Shown: positions 33,598 through 42,656 of the stretch, in pieces
Position numbering within the stretch: the stretch's first letter is position 1
Layout: every line of letters begins with the position of its first letter
Assembly: GCA_049687015.1 (NCBI GenBank)
Contig: JBAVIP010000012.1
Span: 62,001 to 126,000, forward strand
DNA: 64,000 nucleotides
Direction of reading: 5' to 3'
Origin: Methylotenera_A sp049687015
GTDB lineage: Bacteria; Pseudomonadota; Gammaproteobacteria; Burkholderiales; Methylophilaceae
The notes under the pieces: generated by a model
The model's database searches: none
What the model was told of the DNA's origin: nothing
What the model saw: only the letters and a program-made list of their open reading frames with translations
Made by a program: the position numbers and the translations under genes

Positions 33598-34530
33598 TTA
33601 AACCAAAGTCAGCCAATGCGCATGTTTGGATGATTTGCCTTTAACCACATCAAAATATAGGCTTTGAAGTTTTTCGGTCATCTCACCACGGCTACCTGTG
33701 CCAATCGCGCGGTTATCCAGCTCGCGGATTGGCGTCACTTCGGCTGCAGTGCCAGTAAAGAAGGCTTCATCCGCGCCATAAACCTCATCACGGGTGATAC
33801 GTTTTTCGATAACAGGAATACCCAATTCACCCGCTAACTGGGCGATGGTGTCGCGCGTAATACCTTCCAGCGCAGATGTGAGATCTGGTGTATAGAGCTT
33901 ACCATTGCGAACGATAAAGATGTTTTCGCCGGAGCCTTCCGCGACAAAGCCGTCTACATCCAGCAGCAGGGCTTCCTGGTAGCCGTCGTGTGCGGCTTCC
34001 TGATGCGCCAGGATAGAGTTCATGTAGTTGCCGTTAGCTTTGGCCTTGCACATGGTGATGTTGACGTGATGGCGTGCGAATGACGATGTTTTAACGCGGA
34101 TGCCTTTGGTGATGGCTTCCTCGCCCATGTAGGCGCCCCAGCTCCAGGCTGCGCAAATCACATGCGTTGAAAGCGTTTTGGCTGCGATGCCCATCGCCTC
34201 TGCACCGTAGAACGCCATCGGGCGAATGTAGGCAGATTCCAGCTTGTTTTCACGCACGGCAGCACGTTGCGCCTCGCTAATGGTGGCTTTATCAAATGGC
34301 ATTTTCATCTGCAAGATGTGTGCGCTGCGGAATAAGCGGTCGGTATGGTCTTGCAAGCGGAAAATCGCTGTGCCTTTGTCTGTTTTGTACGCACGCACGC
34401 CCTCAAACACGCCCATGCCGTAGTGCAAGGTGTGGGTTAACACGTGGGTGGTGGCGTCGCGCCAATTTACCATTTTGCCGTCGTACCAAATTACGCCGTC
34501 GCGATCTGCCATTGAGCTTGGTATTGCCAT
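33598..34530 (-). CDS. ilvE: Branched-chain amino acid aminotransferase
   Basis: PLP enzyme that interconverts leucine, isoleucine and valine with their 2-oxoacids. Starting at the ATG at 34530, which has an AAAGG site, it is 310 residues, normal for the family; the frame extends upstream to 34578 without a good site. It has VLTHTLHYGMGVFEGVRAYK near the N-terminus, a central KANGNYMNSILAHQEA region with the PLP lysine, and EGSGENIFIVRNG. Functionally linked to leuA and panB through 2-oxoisovalerate. Confidence 0.95.
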   Translation of the reverse strand: MAIPSSMADRDGVIWYDGKMVNWRDATTHVLTHTLHYGMGVFEGVRAYKTDKGTAIFRLQDHTDRLFRSAHILQMKMPFDKATISEAQRAAVRENKLESAYIRPMAFYGAEAMGIAAKTLSTHVICAAWSWGAYMGEEAITKGIRVKTSSFARHHVNITMCKAKANGNYMNSILAHQEAAHDGYQEALLLDVDGFVAEGSGENIFIVRNGKLYTPDLTSALEGITRDTIAQLAGELGIPVIEKRITRDEVYGADEAFFTGTAAEVTPIRELDNRAIGTGSRGEMTEKLQSLYFDVVKGKSSKHAHWLTLV

Positions 34531-34646
34531 GTTGCTACCTTTTGAACTAAATTTGGTGAAAGCGTTATTGTAAACCAAGCAGTGAATTTATTGCTTATGT
34601 TAGAATCAAATGATTGTCAATTATGGCCTAATGCCCTATAAATACC

Positions 34647-35222
34647 ATGAAAAAACTGTTCATTTTCACGTTCTTTTTGCTGATATCAGCGTGTAGTCCC
34701 GCGAAATCACCGACTCCGTTTGTAGGTACTGACATTACGGGTGCAGACTTTCCTCAACCACTTAAGCTGACCGACCACACCGGAAAGCTGCGCACCATGG
34801 GCGACTTTAAAGGCAAAGTGGTGACGCTGTTTTTTGGCTACACGCATTGCCCGGACGTATGCCCAACCACTATGGTCGATTTAAAACAGACCATGAAATT
34901 GCTGGGTGACAAAGCAGACCAGGTACAGGTTTTGTTTGTTACGGTAGATCCGCAACGTGATACGCAAGAAGTGCTGGCGCAATTTGTACCATCGTTTGAC
35001 AAGCGCTTTATTGGCCTGCGCGGCAGCTTGCAAGAGACCGCCGAAACCTTGGGCAATTTTAAAATTTACTTCTCAAAAGTAGAGGGTAATGCTCAAAATA
35101 ACTACACCATAGACCATAGCGCCGGCATGTATGTGTTCGATAAAGCCGGGAAAATCCGGCTGTACATGCAATACGGGCAAAAGCCAGCCGACATAGCGAG
35201 TGATATAAGCAAGTTGATGTGA
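34647..35222 (+). CDS. SCO1/SenC-family copper chaperone lipoprotein
   Basis: A 191-residue thioredoxin-fold protein that delivers copper to, or reduces thiols of, cytochrome oxidase CuA. The lipoprotein signal ends at LISAC (Cys near residue 16). Copper ligands are the CxxxC in THCPDVCPTT (near residues 70-79) and the His of YTIDHSAGMYV (near 157). VDPQRDTQEVL is also typical. No oxidase genes lie nearby. An intrinsic terminator follows directly. Confidence 0.92.
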   Translation: MKKLFIFTFFLLISACSPAKSPTPFVGTDITGADFPQPLKLTDHTGKLRTMGDFKGKVVTLFFGYTHCPDVCPTTMVDLKQTMKLLGDKADQVQVLFVTVDPQRDTQEVLAQFVPSFDKRFIGLRGSLQETAETLGNFKIYFSKVEGNAQNNYTIDHSAGMYVFDKAGKIRLYMQYGQKPADIASDISKLM

Positions 35223-35224
35223 TT

Positions 35225-35250
35225 AAAAAGGGAGCGAAGGCTCCCTTTTT
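35225..35250. terminator. Intrinsic terminator after the SCO1 gene
   Basis: AAAAAGGGAGC pairs exactly with GCTCCCTTTTT around a GAAG tetraloop. Symmetric, so it also serves the converging DUF805 gene. Confidence 0.93.
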
Positions 35251-35265
35251 AGCGCTTAGAAATTG

Positions 35266-35601
35266 CTAATTAACCGGTGGCGCACCGTATTGATTATCGC
35301 CGTCTTCACCTGGTTGGGCTAGCACGTAAATCAGGTAGATCCAGCCTAAAATCGGGATTAGCCACAGCAATTGCATCCAGCCGCTTTTATTCATGTCGTG
35401 CAATCTGCGCGAGCCTACAGCTAATGATGGCACTGTGGTTGCGAGTGAAAACACCCAAGAAACAGGGCTACTCACAAACTCAAGCAGTACTGCTACAACA
35501 AAACAAAACAACGCGAACCACCAGTATTCTGGCCGTTTGGCACGACCATTGAAATCTGCATATTTAGCAAAGCAAAGCTTGATTGAATCTGTAAAAGACA
35601 T
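35266..35601 (-). CDS. DUF805 membrane protein
   Basis: A 111-residue protein with three membrane segments and the DUF805 hallmarks: FNGRAKRPEYWWFALF near residues 17-32, SLAVGSRRLHDMNKSGW near 59-75, and a hydrophilic C-terminus (QPGEDGDNQYG). Function is unknown. Stands alone between two terminator-bounded units. Confidence 0.88.
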   Translation of the reverse strand: MSFTDSIKLCFAKYADFNGRAKRPEYWWFALFCFVVAVLLEFVSSPVSWVFSLATTVPSLAVGSRRLHDMNKSGWMQLLWLIPILGWIYLIYVLAQPGEDGDNQYGAPPVN

Positions 35602-35701
35602 TATTTCCCCCTTATTAATTTAGTCACACACAACTGCAACGCTAACTTAACATAATTTTAAAAATTGGGGCAAAGTTTAAGGGATGCCAGATGCGATGCA
35701 C

Positions 35702-36412
35702 CTAAATTCGATGCAAAGTTGGCGATAAGGTTTTAAGTTCTTTTTCTGCGGCTTTGTAATTGGGGAACAGGCTTTCGAGTACGGCATAGAATTTGGCGGA
35801 ATGGTTCATCTGCTTCAAGTGTGCAAGCTCGTGGCAGATCACGTAATTGATGAGGTGCGGCGGTGCTTGCAGCAGGCGCCAACTCAAGCGTACTTCACCG
35901 CGGCTGTTGCAGCTACCCCAGCGCGATTGCGCATTAGAAAGCGTGAGCGGTGGTGTGGCGACGCCCAGTTTTGCAGCCAAAATCTCCAGCCTGCGACTAA
36001 AGTCGGAGGCGGCTTGCTTTTTATACCACTGAATCACCTTGCGGCTGACAAGCGCATGGTTATTGGGCTGCAGGCATGCCATATTTAAGGTGTTTTGGTC
36101 AAAAGTCAGTGCTTTATTGCTGCTGCTTTGCATCACGCGCAACTGAATATCGTTGCCCAAATATAGCAAATGTTCGCCATCCATCCATTGAATTTTTTCG
36201 ACCTGATTCGCCTCGCGTGCTTGCAGTTTATTCAAAATCCAGTTAGATTTTTCCTGCAGAATCTGATTGAGCTGAAACTCGAAAATGCGTTTTGGCGCAT
36301 GCACCACCAAGCCATCAGCGGTGATTTTTAAGCCAATGGTACGGCGCGGACGGCGTTCGAGCAGGTAAGAAATCGTCTCGCCACTTCGTAGCGTGAGTGT
36401 TTGATGAGTCAA
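35702..36412 (-). CDS. YgjP-type zinc metallopeptidase (DUF45/M48-like)
   Basis: A 236-residue predicted metallopeptidase with the zinc motif CHELAHLKQMNHSAKFY (HExxH near residue 188 plus a downstream His), preceded by SRWGSCNSRGEVRLSWRLL. N-terminal RRPRRTIGLKITADGLVVHAP is typical of the YgjP/SprT-like group. Substrates are unknown. It overlaps plsC by four bases (ATGA) and so forms an operon with it. Confidence 0.87.
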   Translation of the reverse strand: MTHQTLTLRSGETISYLLERRPRRTIGLKITADGLVVHAPKRIFEFQLNQILQEKSNWILNKLQAREANQVEKIQWMDGEHLLYLGNDIQLRVMQSSSNKALTFDQNTLNMACLQPNNHALVSRKVIQWYKKQAASDFSRRLEILAAKLGVATPPLTLSNAQSRWGSCNSRGEVRLSWRLLQAPPHLINYVICHELAHLKQMNHSAKFYAVLESLFPNYKAAEKELKTLSPTLHRI

Positions 36413-37122
36413 AGTGTCAACATCTCCGCTTCAATCCAATGTTCAACTTGGCTGTTCAATGCGTCTGCTTTTAAACCTGCCGTTTCAATCGGTTTGCCGA
36501 TGCTGACTGTAATCGTGCCAGGCCGTTTGATGAATGCGTTTTTACGCCAAAACAAACCTGCATTATGCGCGACTGGGACAACAGTAGTCTGCGTATGCGT
36601 GGCTAGCCAGGCGCCGCCGATGTGATACTTGCCTCGCTTGCCCGGTGCAATGCGCGTGCCTTCCGGGAATATGACCACCCATAATCCTTTGGCTAACCTA
36701 TCTTTGCCATGCACCACCAATTGTTTGAGTGCTTCGCGCCCCCCGCTACGGTTAATCGGGATGGCAGAAAGCGCAATCCATGCCCAACCCAGGAAAGGGA
36801 TGAATAAAAGCTCGCGCTTCAGCACCCAGATTTGCGGCGGAAAAATCACTTGCAGCGCGATGGTCTCCCATGCTGATTGATGTTTGCACAAGATGATAGA
36901 CGGGTGATTGGGGATGTTTTCGCGGCCGCGTACTTCGAAGCCTAGATTGCAAGTAAGTTTGAGCCAGAATAAGGCGCAATGCGCCCAGTAACTACCAACG
37001 CGCGAGCGGGTAATGTTGCTGAGAGGGAACATTAAAATGACTAGCAAGGCAAAAATCGGCGTGATAACTAACATGCCTAAAAAAAACAAAAGTGAGCGCA
37101 GCCATCTAATCAACAGTAACAT
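36409..37122 (-). CDS. plsC: 1-acyl-sn-glycerol-3-phosphate acyltransferase
   Basis: Makes phosphatidate, the central phospholipid precursor. The 237-residue inner-membrane protein has an N-terminal membrane segment, the catalytic block ILCKHQSAWETIAL (HX4E instead of the usual HX4D) near residue 75, and VIFPEGTRIAPG near 149. The gmhB-plsC order, with a one-base overlap here, is a conserved betaproteobacterial arrangement downstream of glyQS. This is the better candidate for the housekeeping enzyme than the paralogue at 1314. Confidence 0.92.
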   Translation of the reverse strand: MLLLIRWLRSLLFFLGMLVITPIFALLVILMFPLSNITRSRVGSYWAHCALFWLKLTCNLGFEVRGRENIPNHPSIILCKHQSAWETIALQVIFPPQIWVLKRELLFIPFLGWAWIALSAIPINRSGGREALKQLVVHGKDRLAKGLWVVIFPEGTRIAPGKRGKYHIGGAWLATHTQTTVVPVAHNAGLFWRKNAFIKRPGTITVSIGKPIETAGLKADALNSQVEHWIEAEMLTL

Positions 37123-37664
37123 TAAATATGGTCCATAATAATATGCTGCACCGCTTCGTTTAAATCGGCAAAAACTAAAGTACCTTTAGGCAAATCGCAA
37201 TGTGCTAAAGTCTCTTCCCCTTTGCCAGTGCGCACCAATATTGGCTTGCAGCCAGTATCGGCATAGGCTCGTAAGTCGCGCAAGGCATCGCCCACAGTAT
37301 ATACTTCACTTAATTCTACAGAAAATCGGCGGCCGATATCTTCTATCATGCCGGTTTTTGGTTTGCGGCATTCGCAATGGTCTTCTGCCATATGCGGGCA
37401 ATAAAACATGGCATCAATGCGGCCACCCACTTGTGCCAATGCGCGATGCATTTTGTCGTTAATTGCGTTGAGTGCTGCCATATCAAACAATCCGCGCGCA
37501 ATGCCAGATTGGTTGGAGGCAAGGGCGACGCGAAAACCAGACTGATTTAACAAAGCAATTGCTTCTAAGCTGCCAGGAATAGGAATCCACTCATTGGGGT
37601 TTTTGATGAAATTGGCGGAATCTTGGTTAATGACGCCGTCGCGGTCGAGAATAACTAGTTTCAT
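37122..37664 (-). CDS. gmhB: D-glycero-beta-D-manno-heptose-1,7-bisphosphate 7-phosphatase
   Basis: HAD-family phosphatase in the synthesis of ADP-heptose for LPS. The ATG at 37664 gives a 180-residue protein starting MKLVILDRDGVINQDS, which contains the nucleophile Asp pair; the open frame reaches 37679 but starts in a repeat. Other motifs are VALASNQSGIARG, the zinc cluster CPHMAEDHCECRKPKTG and YTVGDALRDLRAY. A palindromic repeat begins 11 bases upstream of the start. Confidence 0.93.
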   Translation of the reverse strand: MKLVILDRDGVINQDSANFIKNPNEWIPIPGSLEAIALLNQSGFRVALASNQSGIARGLFDMAALNAINDKMHRALAQVGGRIDAMFYCPHMAEDHCECRKPKTGMIEDIGRRFSVELSEVYTVGDALRDLRAYADTGCKPILVRTGKGEETLAHCDLPKGTLVFADLNEAVQHIIMDHI

Positions 37665-37674
37665 GCAATCACCC

Positions 37675-37739
37675 GTCATTCCCGCGCAGGCGGGAATCTA
37701 TTTTTTGGTTAACTGGATTCCCACCTGCGCGGGAATGAC
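37675..37739. repeat. Near-perfect palindromic repeat between glyS and gmhB
   Basis: GTCATTCCCGCGCAGGCGGG followed by AATC (37675-37698) is the reverse complement, with few mismatches, of GATTCCCACCTGCGCGGGAATGAC (37716-37739). The 17-base centre is TATTTTTTGGTTAACTG. This is a widespread type of proteobacterial intergenic repeat and would form a very stable RNA hairpin inside the glyS-gmhB transcript. Confidence 0.8.
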
Positions 37740-37757
37740 AAAATAGAGACATGATCA

Positions 37758-39860
37758 TTAGCTCGCTAATTTAGATAAATCTGCCACGCGGTTCATGGCA
37801 GCATGAAGTTGTGCAAGTAAAGCTAAGCGGTTATTCCGCAAATCTATATTTTCTGCGTTCACCATCACGTTATCAAAAAAATCGTCCACAGGTGCTTTCA
37901 AGGCAGCTAATGCCTTGAGCGAGGCCGTGTAATCGCCGCTTTCGAATAATTTGTCGGCTTCTGGTTTTACTTTGCTTAAAGCCGCATTGAGTGCGATTTC
38001 GGCAGGTTCTTGTAATAAGCTTGCCTTCACTTCAGCTTTCACTTCACCTTCTGCTTTTTTCAGAATATTGCCTACGCGTTTGTTGGCGGCGGCGAGGGCA
38101 GGAGCTTCTGGTAAGGTTGAGAAAGTGCGAGCCGCTTCAAGACGTTTAGGTATGTCACTCAAACGCTGTGGACGAAGTGAAATCACAGCATCAACCTCTT
38201 GAGAGCTATAACCTTGTTCACGTAAAGCGCCTGCAAGACGCTCGAATATAAATTCACTAAGTGAATCAAGTACCGCAGTAAGATTAGGAAGTGTATTCTC
38301 ACCAAACTCAATTAGTTGATAAACGCCAAAAGGCAAATCTTTTTCAATCAGCATGCGTATCACACCTAGAGCATGCCGTCTCAAGCCAAATGGGTCTTTA
38401 TCGCCCGTTGGTTTTTCACCAATGCCAAATAAACCAACAAGAGTTTCTAGTTTATCTGCCAGCGCAACACAAACACCCACTTGATTCCGTGGTAGTTCAT
38501 CACCAGAAAAACGTGGCTTATAGTGGTCTTCAATTGCATATGAAATGTCATCATCCAGCTTTTCATGCTGGGCATAATAACGTCCCATAATACCTTGCAG
38601 TTCTGGAAACTCACCCACCATGTCTGTTAGTAAGTCAGTCTTTGCCAAAGCTGCGGCTAGATAAACTTTTGATAAGAATGTTTCATTGTCGTTGATTAAT
38701 CGAGCAATTGAAAATGCAATTTGTTGCACCCTGCTTGTTCGTTCGCCTTGCGAGCCAAGTTTGTTGTGATAGACCACTTTGTCCAAGCCAGCAATGCGTG
38801 ATTCCAGCGTTTTCTTGCGGTCTTGGTCGAAGAAGAATTTAGCATCTGCCAGGCGAGGGCGTACCACGCGCTCGTTGCCGCCAATCACTGCGCTGGGGTC
38901 GGCTGGATTGATGTTGGAAACAATCAAAAACTTGTTGGTGAGTTTGCCATTCGCATCCAGAAGCGGAAAGTATTTTTGATTCGCCTTCATGGTCAAAATC
39001 AAACATTCTTGCGGCACTTCTAGATAGATTTCTTCAAACTGACCGAGCAACACATTCGGGCGCTCAACCAGTGCTGTGACTTCATCCAGCAAGGCATCAT
39101 CTTCAATTGGTTTGAGGTTTTGTTTTGTAGCAGCGGTGTTGAGTTGGCGCACAATCTCATCGCGACGCTCGGCAAAACTGGCAATGACTGCACCTTCTGT
39201 TTTTAATTGCTCGGCGTAACTGTCTGCATTTTTAATGGTAATAGTTGGTTTTGCTGCCTCAAAGCGATGGCCGTTTGTGGTGTTGCTGGCTGCAATCCCA
39301 AGTAGAGAAATTGGGACTATATCTGCTCCATGTAGCGCAACTAATCCATGTGCCGGTCGAACAAAATTCACTGTATCCCAGCCGTCGACCAGTTGGTAGC
39401 TCATCATTTTAGGAATGGGTAGTTTATCAAAAGTCTCATAAATTGCTTTTTGTAGCCCTAGTGTTAGGGAAATACCCTTAACCAGAATGTCGAGCAACAG
39501 AATATCGGTCTTGCCATCGTTCTCTTTTCTGAGTTTAGCAACAGCAGATTCGTCTACACCTAATGCTTGCAGTCTTTTTATCAGGGCAGGGGTTGCCTTA
39601 CCGTTTGCATCCAATCCCACACTGGTTGGCATGAGTTTTTGGGCTATCTGTTTATCTCCGGCTTTTGCGGCAACTTGTGTGATATGCGCCGCTAAACGGC
39701 GCGGTGTGGCGAATGAAATTACGGCTGAATTTTCTGCTGTTAAACCCTGTGTTTTAAGTGATTCAAATAGTGCGCTAGAAAACGCTTCACCTAGTTTTTT
39801 TAGTGCTTTCGGCGGCAGTTCTTCCACCAATAATTCTACGAGTAAATTCTGACTTGCCAT
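37758..39860 (-). CDS. glyS: Glycyl-tRNA synthetase beta subunit
   Basis: The 700-residue beta subunit of the bacterial (alpha2beta2) glycyl-tRNA synthetase, needed for tRNA recognition and catalysis. Starts LLVELLVEELPPKALKKLGE; later FATPRRLAAHI, NGHRFEAAKP, LDKVVYHNKLGSQGERTSRV and GDELPRNQVGVCVALADKLE then DPFGLRRHALGVIRML. The C-terminus contains the DALR-type anticodon-binding domain. Its ATG overlaps the glyQ stop by one base. Confidence 0.97.
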   Translation of the reverse strand: MASQNLLVELLVEELPPKALKKLGEAFSSALFESLKTQGLTAENSAVISFATPRRLAAHITQVAAKAGDKQIAQKLMPTSVGLDANGKATPALIKRLQALGVDESAVAKLRKENDGKTDILLLDILVKGISLTLGLQKAIYETFDKLPIPKMMSYQLVDGWDTVNFVRPAHGLVALHGADIVPISLLGIAASNTTNGHRFEAAKPTITIKNADSYAEQLKTEGAVIASFAERRDEIVRQLNTAATKQNLKPIEDDALLDEVTALVERPNVLLGQFEEIYLEVPQECLILTMKANQKYFPLLDANGKLTNKFLIVSNINPADPSAVIGGNERVVRPRLADAKFFFDQDRKKTLESRIAGLDKVVYHNKLGSQGERTSRVQQIAFSIARLINDNETFLSKVYLAAALAKTDLLTDMVGEFPELQGIMGRYYAQHEKLDDDISYAIEDHYKPRFSGDELPRNQVGVCVALADKLETLVGLFGIGEKPTGDKDPFGLRRHALGVIRMLIEKDLPFGVYQLIEFGENTLPNLTAVLDSLSEFIFERLAGALREQGYSSQEVDAVISLRPQRLSDIPKRLEAARTFSTLPEAPALAAANKRVGNILKKAEGEVKAEVKASLLQEPAEIALNAALSKVKPEADKLFESGDYTASLKALAALKAPVDDFFDNVMVNAENIDLRNNRLALLAQLHAAMNRVADLSKLAS

Positions 39861-40783
39861 TATGCTGCTTTCTTTTCTTTTTCTAATTTCGCCAGCACTT
39901 CTGCCGCATGTTCTTTTGGCGCAAGTGGAAAGCCCAGCCTGGCGCGGCTTTCCAAGTAGCTCGCGGCAACAGCGCGGGCAATGTTGCGGATTTTACCAAT
40001 GTAGGCTGCGCGTTCAGTTACGCTAATCGCACCGCGTGCATCGAGCAAATTAAACGTGTGGGCGGCTTTCAGCACTTGCTCATAAGCGGGTAGGGCGAGT
40101 TTGTTTTCGACTAAATGTTTTGCTTGTTTTTCGTGTGCGATGAAAGCAGTCGACAAAAATTCTACGTCAGAATGTTCGAAATTGTAGGTAGATTGCTCGA
40201 CCTCATTTTGGTGGAACACATCGCCGTATTTCACGTTTTCTGAGTACTGCAAATCGTACACGCTATCGACGCCTTGGAGGTACATGGCGAGGCGTTCCAG
40301 ACCATAAGTGATTTCGCCGGTAATCGGCTTGCAATCAATGCCGCCGACTTGTTGAAAGTAAGTAAATTGTGTAACTTCCATACCGTTGAGCCATACCTCC
40401 CAGCCTAGGCCCCAAGCGCCTAATGTGGGGTTTTCCCAGTCATCTTCTACAAAGCGGATGTCGTTTTTTTTCAGGTCGAAACCAAGCGCTTCCAGTGAAC
40501 CTAAATACAGATCCAGAATGTTGGCGGGTGCCGGTTTCAGCACCACTTGATACTGGTAGTAATGCTGTAAACGGTTTGGGTTTTCACCATAGCGGCCATC
40601 CTTAGGGCGGCGGCTTGGCTGCACGTAGGCGGCTTTCCAAGGCTCTGGGCCGAGTGAGCGTAAAAATGTGGCAGTATGCGAAGTGCCCGCGCCCACTTCC
40701 ATATCGTAAGGTTGCAACAAGGCACAGCCTTGTTTATCCCAATAAGCCTGTAGATTAAGAATAATTTGTTGAAAAGTAAGCAT
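39860..40783 (-). CDS. glyQ: Glycyl-tRNA synthetase alpha subunit
   Basis: The 307-residue catalytic alpha subunit. It matches the family from TFQQIILNLQAYWDKQGCAL onward, with YDMEVGAGTSHTATFLRSLG, YVQPSRRPKDGRYGENPNRL and GLGWEVWLNGMEVTQFTYFQ. A lysine/alanine-rich C-terminus ends the protein. First gene of the glyQ-glyS-gmhB-plsC-metallopeptidase series. Confidence 0.97.
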   Translation of the reverse strand: MLTFQQIILNLQAYWDKQGCALLQPYDMEVGAGTSHTATFLRSLGPEPWKAAYVQPSRRPKDGRYGENPNRLQHYYQYQVVLKPAPANILDLYLGSLEALGFDLKKNDIRFVEDDWENPTLGAWGLGWEVWLNGMEVTQFTYFQQVGGIDCKPITGEITYGLERLAMYLQGVDSVYDLQYSENVKYGDVFHQNEVEQSTYNFEHSDVEFLSTAFIAHEKQAKHLVENKLALPAYEQVLKAAHTFNLLDARGAISVTERAAYIGKIRNIARAVAASYLESRARLGFPLAPKEHAAEVLAKLEKEKKAA

Positions 40784-40946
40784 TATTTTATTTCTAAATT
40801 AAAAAACTATTTTTGGTGAGCGGTGTCCGACGTCAAGTTGCAACAGACAGGCTTGCTTGTAAGCCCCTGAATTTTACCTGAATACTAGATTGAATTTAAT
40901 AGTATTTGTTTTGTTAAAGGTTTTTTGTTAAATTGAACATATGTTA

Positions 40947-41327
40947 ATGGGCCAACATAAAAAGTTGCTGAAAATATTGGTGCTTTGGTTTGTATTATTG
41001 CAAGCCATTTCACCGTTTGTGCACGCCCACGTCGGCAGCAGTTCAGCGCATGGCAGTCAGGCAATGCACATACATGATCCCGGCCTTGGTCATCCAGATA
41101 TTTTCCCTACATTTCAGGATGCCGCTTCTCAGGGATATGTGGTTGATTTAGGCCAAGCCGTTACGCAAGATAGCAGCTTCAAGTTGCTTATAGCCTTGTT
41201 GCTAGTGGTACTGTGGATGCCTCTGATAGTCAAGCAAGGGCATCCGTTACGCGCCTATGTATTATTCAAACTCCCCCCCCGGTTTGAGCGCACGCGCTTA
41301 AACTCACGCGCACCGCCACACTACTAA
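40947..41327 (+). CDS. Small histidine-rich exported/membrane protein leading the RND operon
   Basis: A protein of about 126 residues (ATG at 40947; another ATG at 40941) with an N-terminal signal or anchor (LLKILVLWFVLLQAISPFVHA), a His-rich segment HAHVGSSSAHGSQAMHIHD at about residues 27-45, a further hydrophobic segment (FKLLIALLLVVLWMPLIV) and a basic tail. The His cluster suggests periplasmic metal binding. It lies 60 bases before the TolC-like gene with a terminator-like hairpin between. A run of eight C (41273-41280) sits in its 3' part, so the last 20 residues depend on that count being right. No named family recognised. Confidence 0.7.
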   Translation: MGQHKKLLKILVLWFVLLQAISPFVHAHVGSSSAHGSQAMHIHDPGLGHPDIFPTFQDAASQGYVVDLGQAVTQDSSFKLLIALLLVVLWMPLIVKQGHPLRAYVLFKLPPRFERTRLNSRAPPHY

Positions 41328-41340
41328 AATTTTCAATTGA

Positions 41341-41366
41341 CTTGGGCATTAGTCCCAGGTTTTTTG
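41341..41366 (+). terminator. Terminator-like hairpin between the His-rich gene and tolC-like gene
   Basis: CTTGGG (41341-41346) pairs with CCCAGG (41354-41359, one G-U) around CATTAGT, followed by TTTTTTG. It lies within what is otherwise one operon, so it may reduce expression of the downstream pump genes. Confidence 0.6.
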
Positions 41367-41387
41367 TTTTATTTTTAGGAGTGCAAT

Positions 41388-42656
41388 ATGAATACCCCCT
41401 TTATGTTTACGGCTTTACTGGCCTGCATGTTGTTGAATTCTCAGGCTATCTATGCAGCAGCACATGGGCAGGATGGGCATGGAACAGGCGCGCATGTAGA
41501 TGTGCTGGTAGTAAGTCCCCATCTTAGCCTGCGCGATGTGCTGGAAAAAACCATTGCGCGGCAGCCGCAGCAACTGAGTTTGCAATCTAAAACCTTTAAT
41601 GTGCAGGCTAAAGAAACGATGGCGAAAAGTATGCTGCCGCATGCGCCGGCGATTTCGCTTTACCATCAGAATGATACTATCGGCAGCGGGCGTAATGAGC
41701 GCGATTGGCAAGCGGAGCTTGAGTTGCCGGTGTGGCTGCCCAAGCAGCGTGGCGCGCGTGAAAAAGTGGCAGAATTAAGCGCGCACAATCTAAGCGCTGA
41801 CCGTGAAAGTTTAAGTTTGCAAGCTGCTGGCTTATTGCGCGATGCCGTGTGGGATATCGCCATCAACCGCAACGAAGTCTCGCTTTATAACCAAAAAATG
41901 GCGCAAGCAAAGCGTCTGGAAGCCGATGTGGGCAAAACATTTAGCGCGGGCGAGTTAGCAAAAACCGATTTGATGCTGGTGCAGCAAGATACTTTGCAGG
42001 CACAAAAAAATCTGTTACGCGCTGAAGCAGAGTTGATGCATGCGCGTTTTCGCTACACTTTGCTGACTGGCTTGAATGAAATCCCCGAGAATTTTGAAGA
42101 AAAGCAGTCTGAACTTGAAGGCTTTGAGCAGTCACCTTTATGGCTGGCGGCTGAATCCAAGGTGACATTGGCGCAAGGCGAGCGCAACCTCACACAAGTA
42201 GAAAAGCGCGAAAACATGCAGGTGATTTTGAATGCCCGCAGCTCGCAAGGTGCATTTGATAATCAGTATAACCAAAGCGTGGGCGTTCGCGTGCGTATTC
42301 CCCTGGATAGTGCGGTGCGCAGTGCGCCTTTGCAAGCAGCTTCGGAGCTTGCGGTAGGCGATGCGTTAAGCCAGCGCGAAACTTTGCGCTATGCGCTGGA
42401 GGCGGCCATGCATGAGGCTGAGCATAATTTATCCGTGAGTAAACGGGAGCTGGAAATCGCTTCGCAGCAACTGGAAATCGCCAAAAAAAGTGCTGAGTTA
42501 GCCCAAAAAGCCTATACCTTGGGCGAGCTGGATCTAACCAGCTTGCTACGCATTCAATCCCAGACATTCGAAACTGAACGCAGCTATACCCGTCGCCAGT
42601 TGCAGGTGGGGTGGGATGTGGCGCGATATAACCAGGCCGTAGGAGTGCTGCCATGA
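41388..42656 (+). CDS. TolC-family outer-membrane channel of a heavy-metal efflux system
   Basis: A 422-residue outer-membrane factor of the CzcC/CusC type. It has a signal peptide (cleavage near residue 25), then a His-rich mature start (HGQDGHGTGAH), then two halves of long coiled-coil helices separated by beta segments; the second includes SVGVRVRIPLDSAVRSAP, the conserved barrel strand. The C-terminal helices end with AQKAYTLGELDLTSLLRIQ. It would form the exit duct for the downstream adaptor and pump. The GGAG-containing ribosome-binding site precedes the ATG. Confidence 0.87.
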   Translation: MNTPFMFTALLACMLLNSQAIYAAAHGQDGHGTGAHVDVLVVSPHLSLRDVLEKTIARQPQQLSLQSKTFNVQAKETMAKSMLPHAPAISLYHQNDTIGSGRNERDWQAELELPVWLPKQRGAREKVAELSAHNLSADRESLSLQAAGLLRDAVWDIAINRNEVSLYNQKMAQAKRLEADVGKTFSAGELAKTDLMLVQQDTLQAQKNLLRAEAELMHARFRYTLLTGLNEIPENFEEKQSELEGFEQSPLWLAAESKVTLAQGERNLTQVEKRENMQVILNARSSQGAFDNQYNQSVGVRVRIPLDSAVRSAPLQAASELAVGDALSQRETLRYALEAAMHEAEHNLSVSKRELEIASQQLEIAKKSAELAQKAYTLGELDLTSLLRIQSQTFETERSYTRRQLQVGWDVARYNQAVGVLP

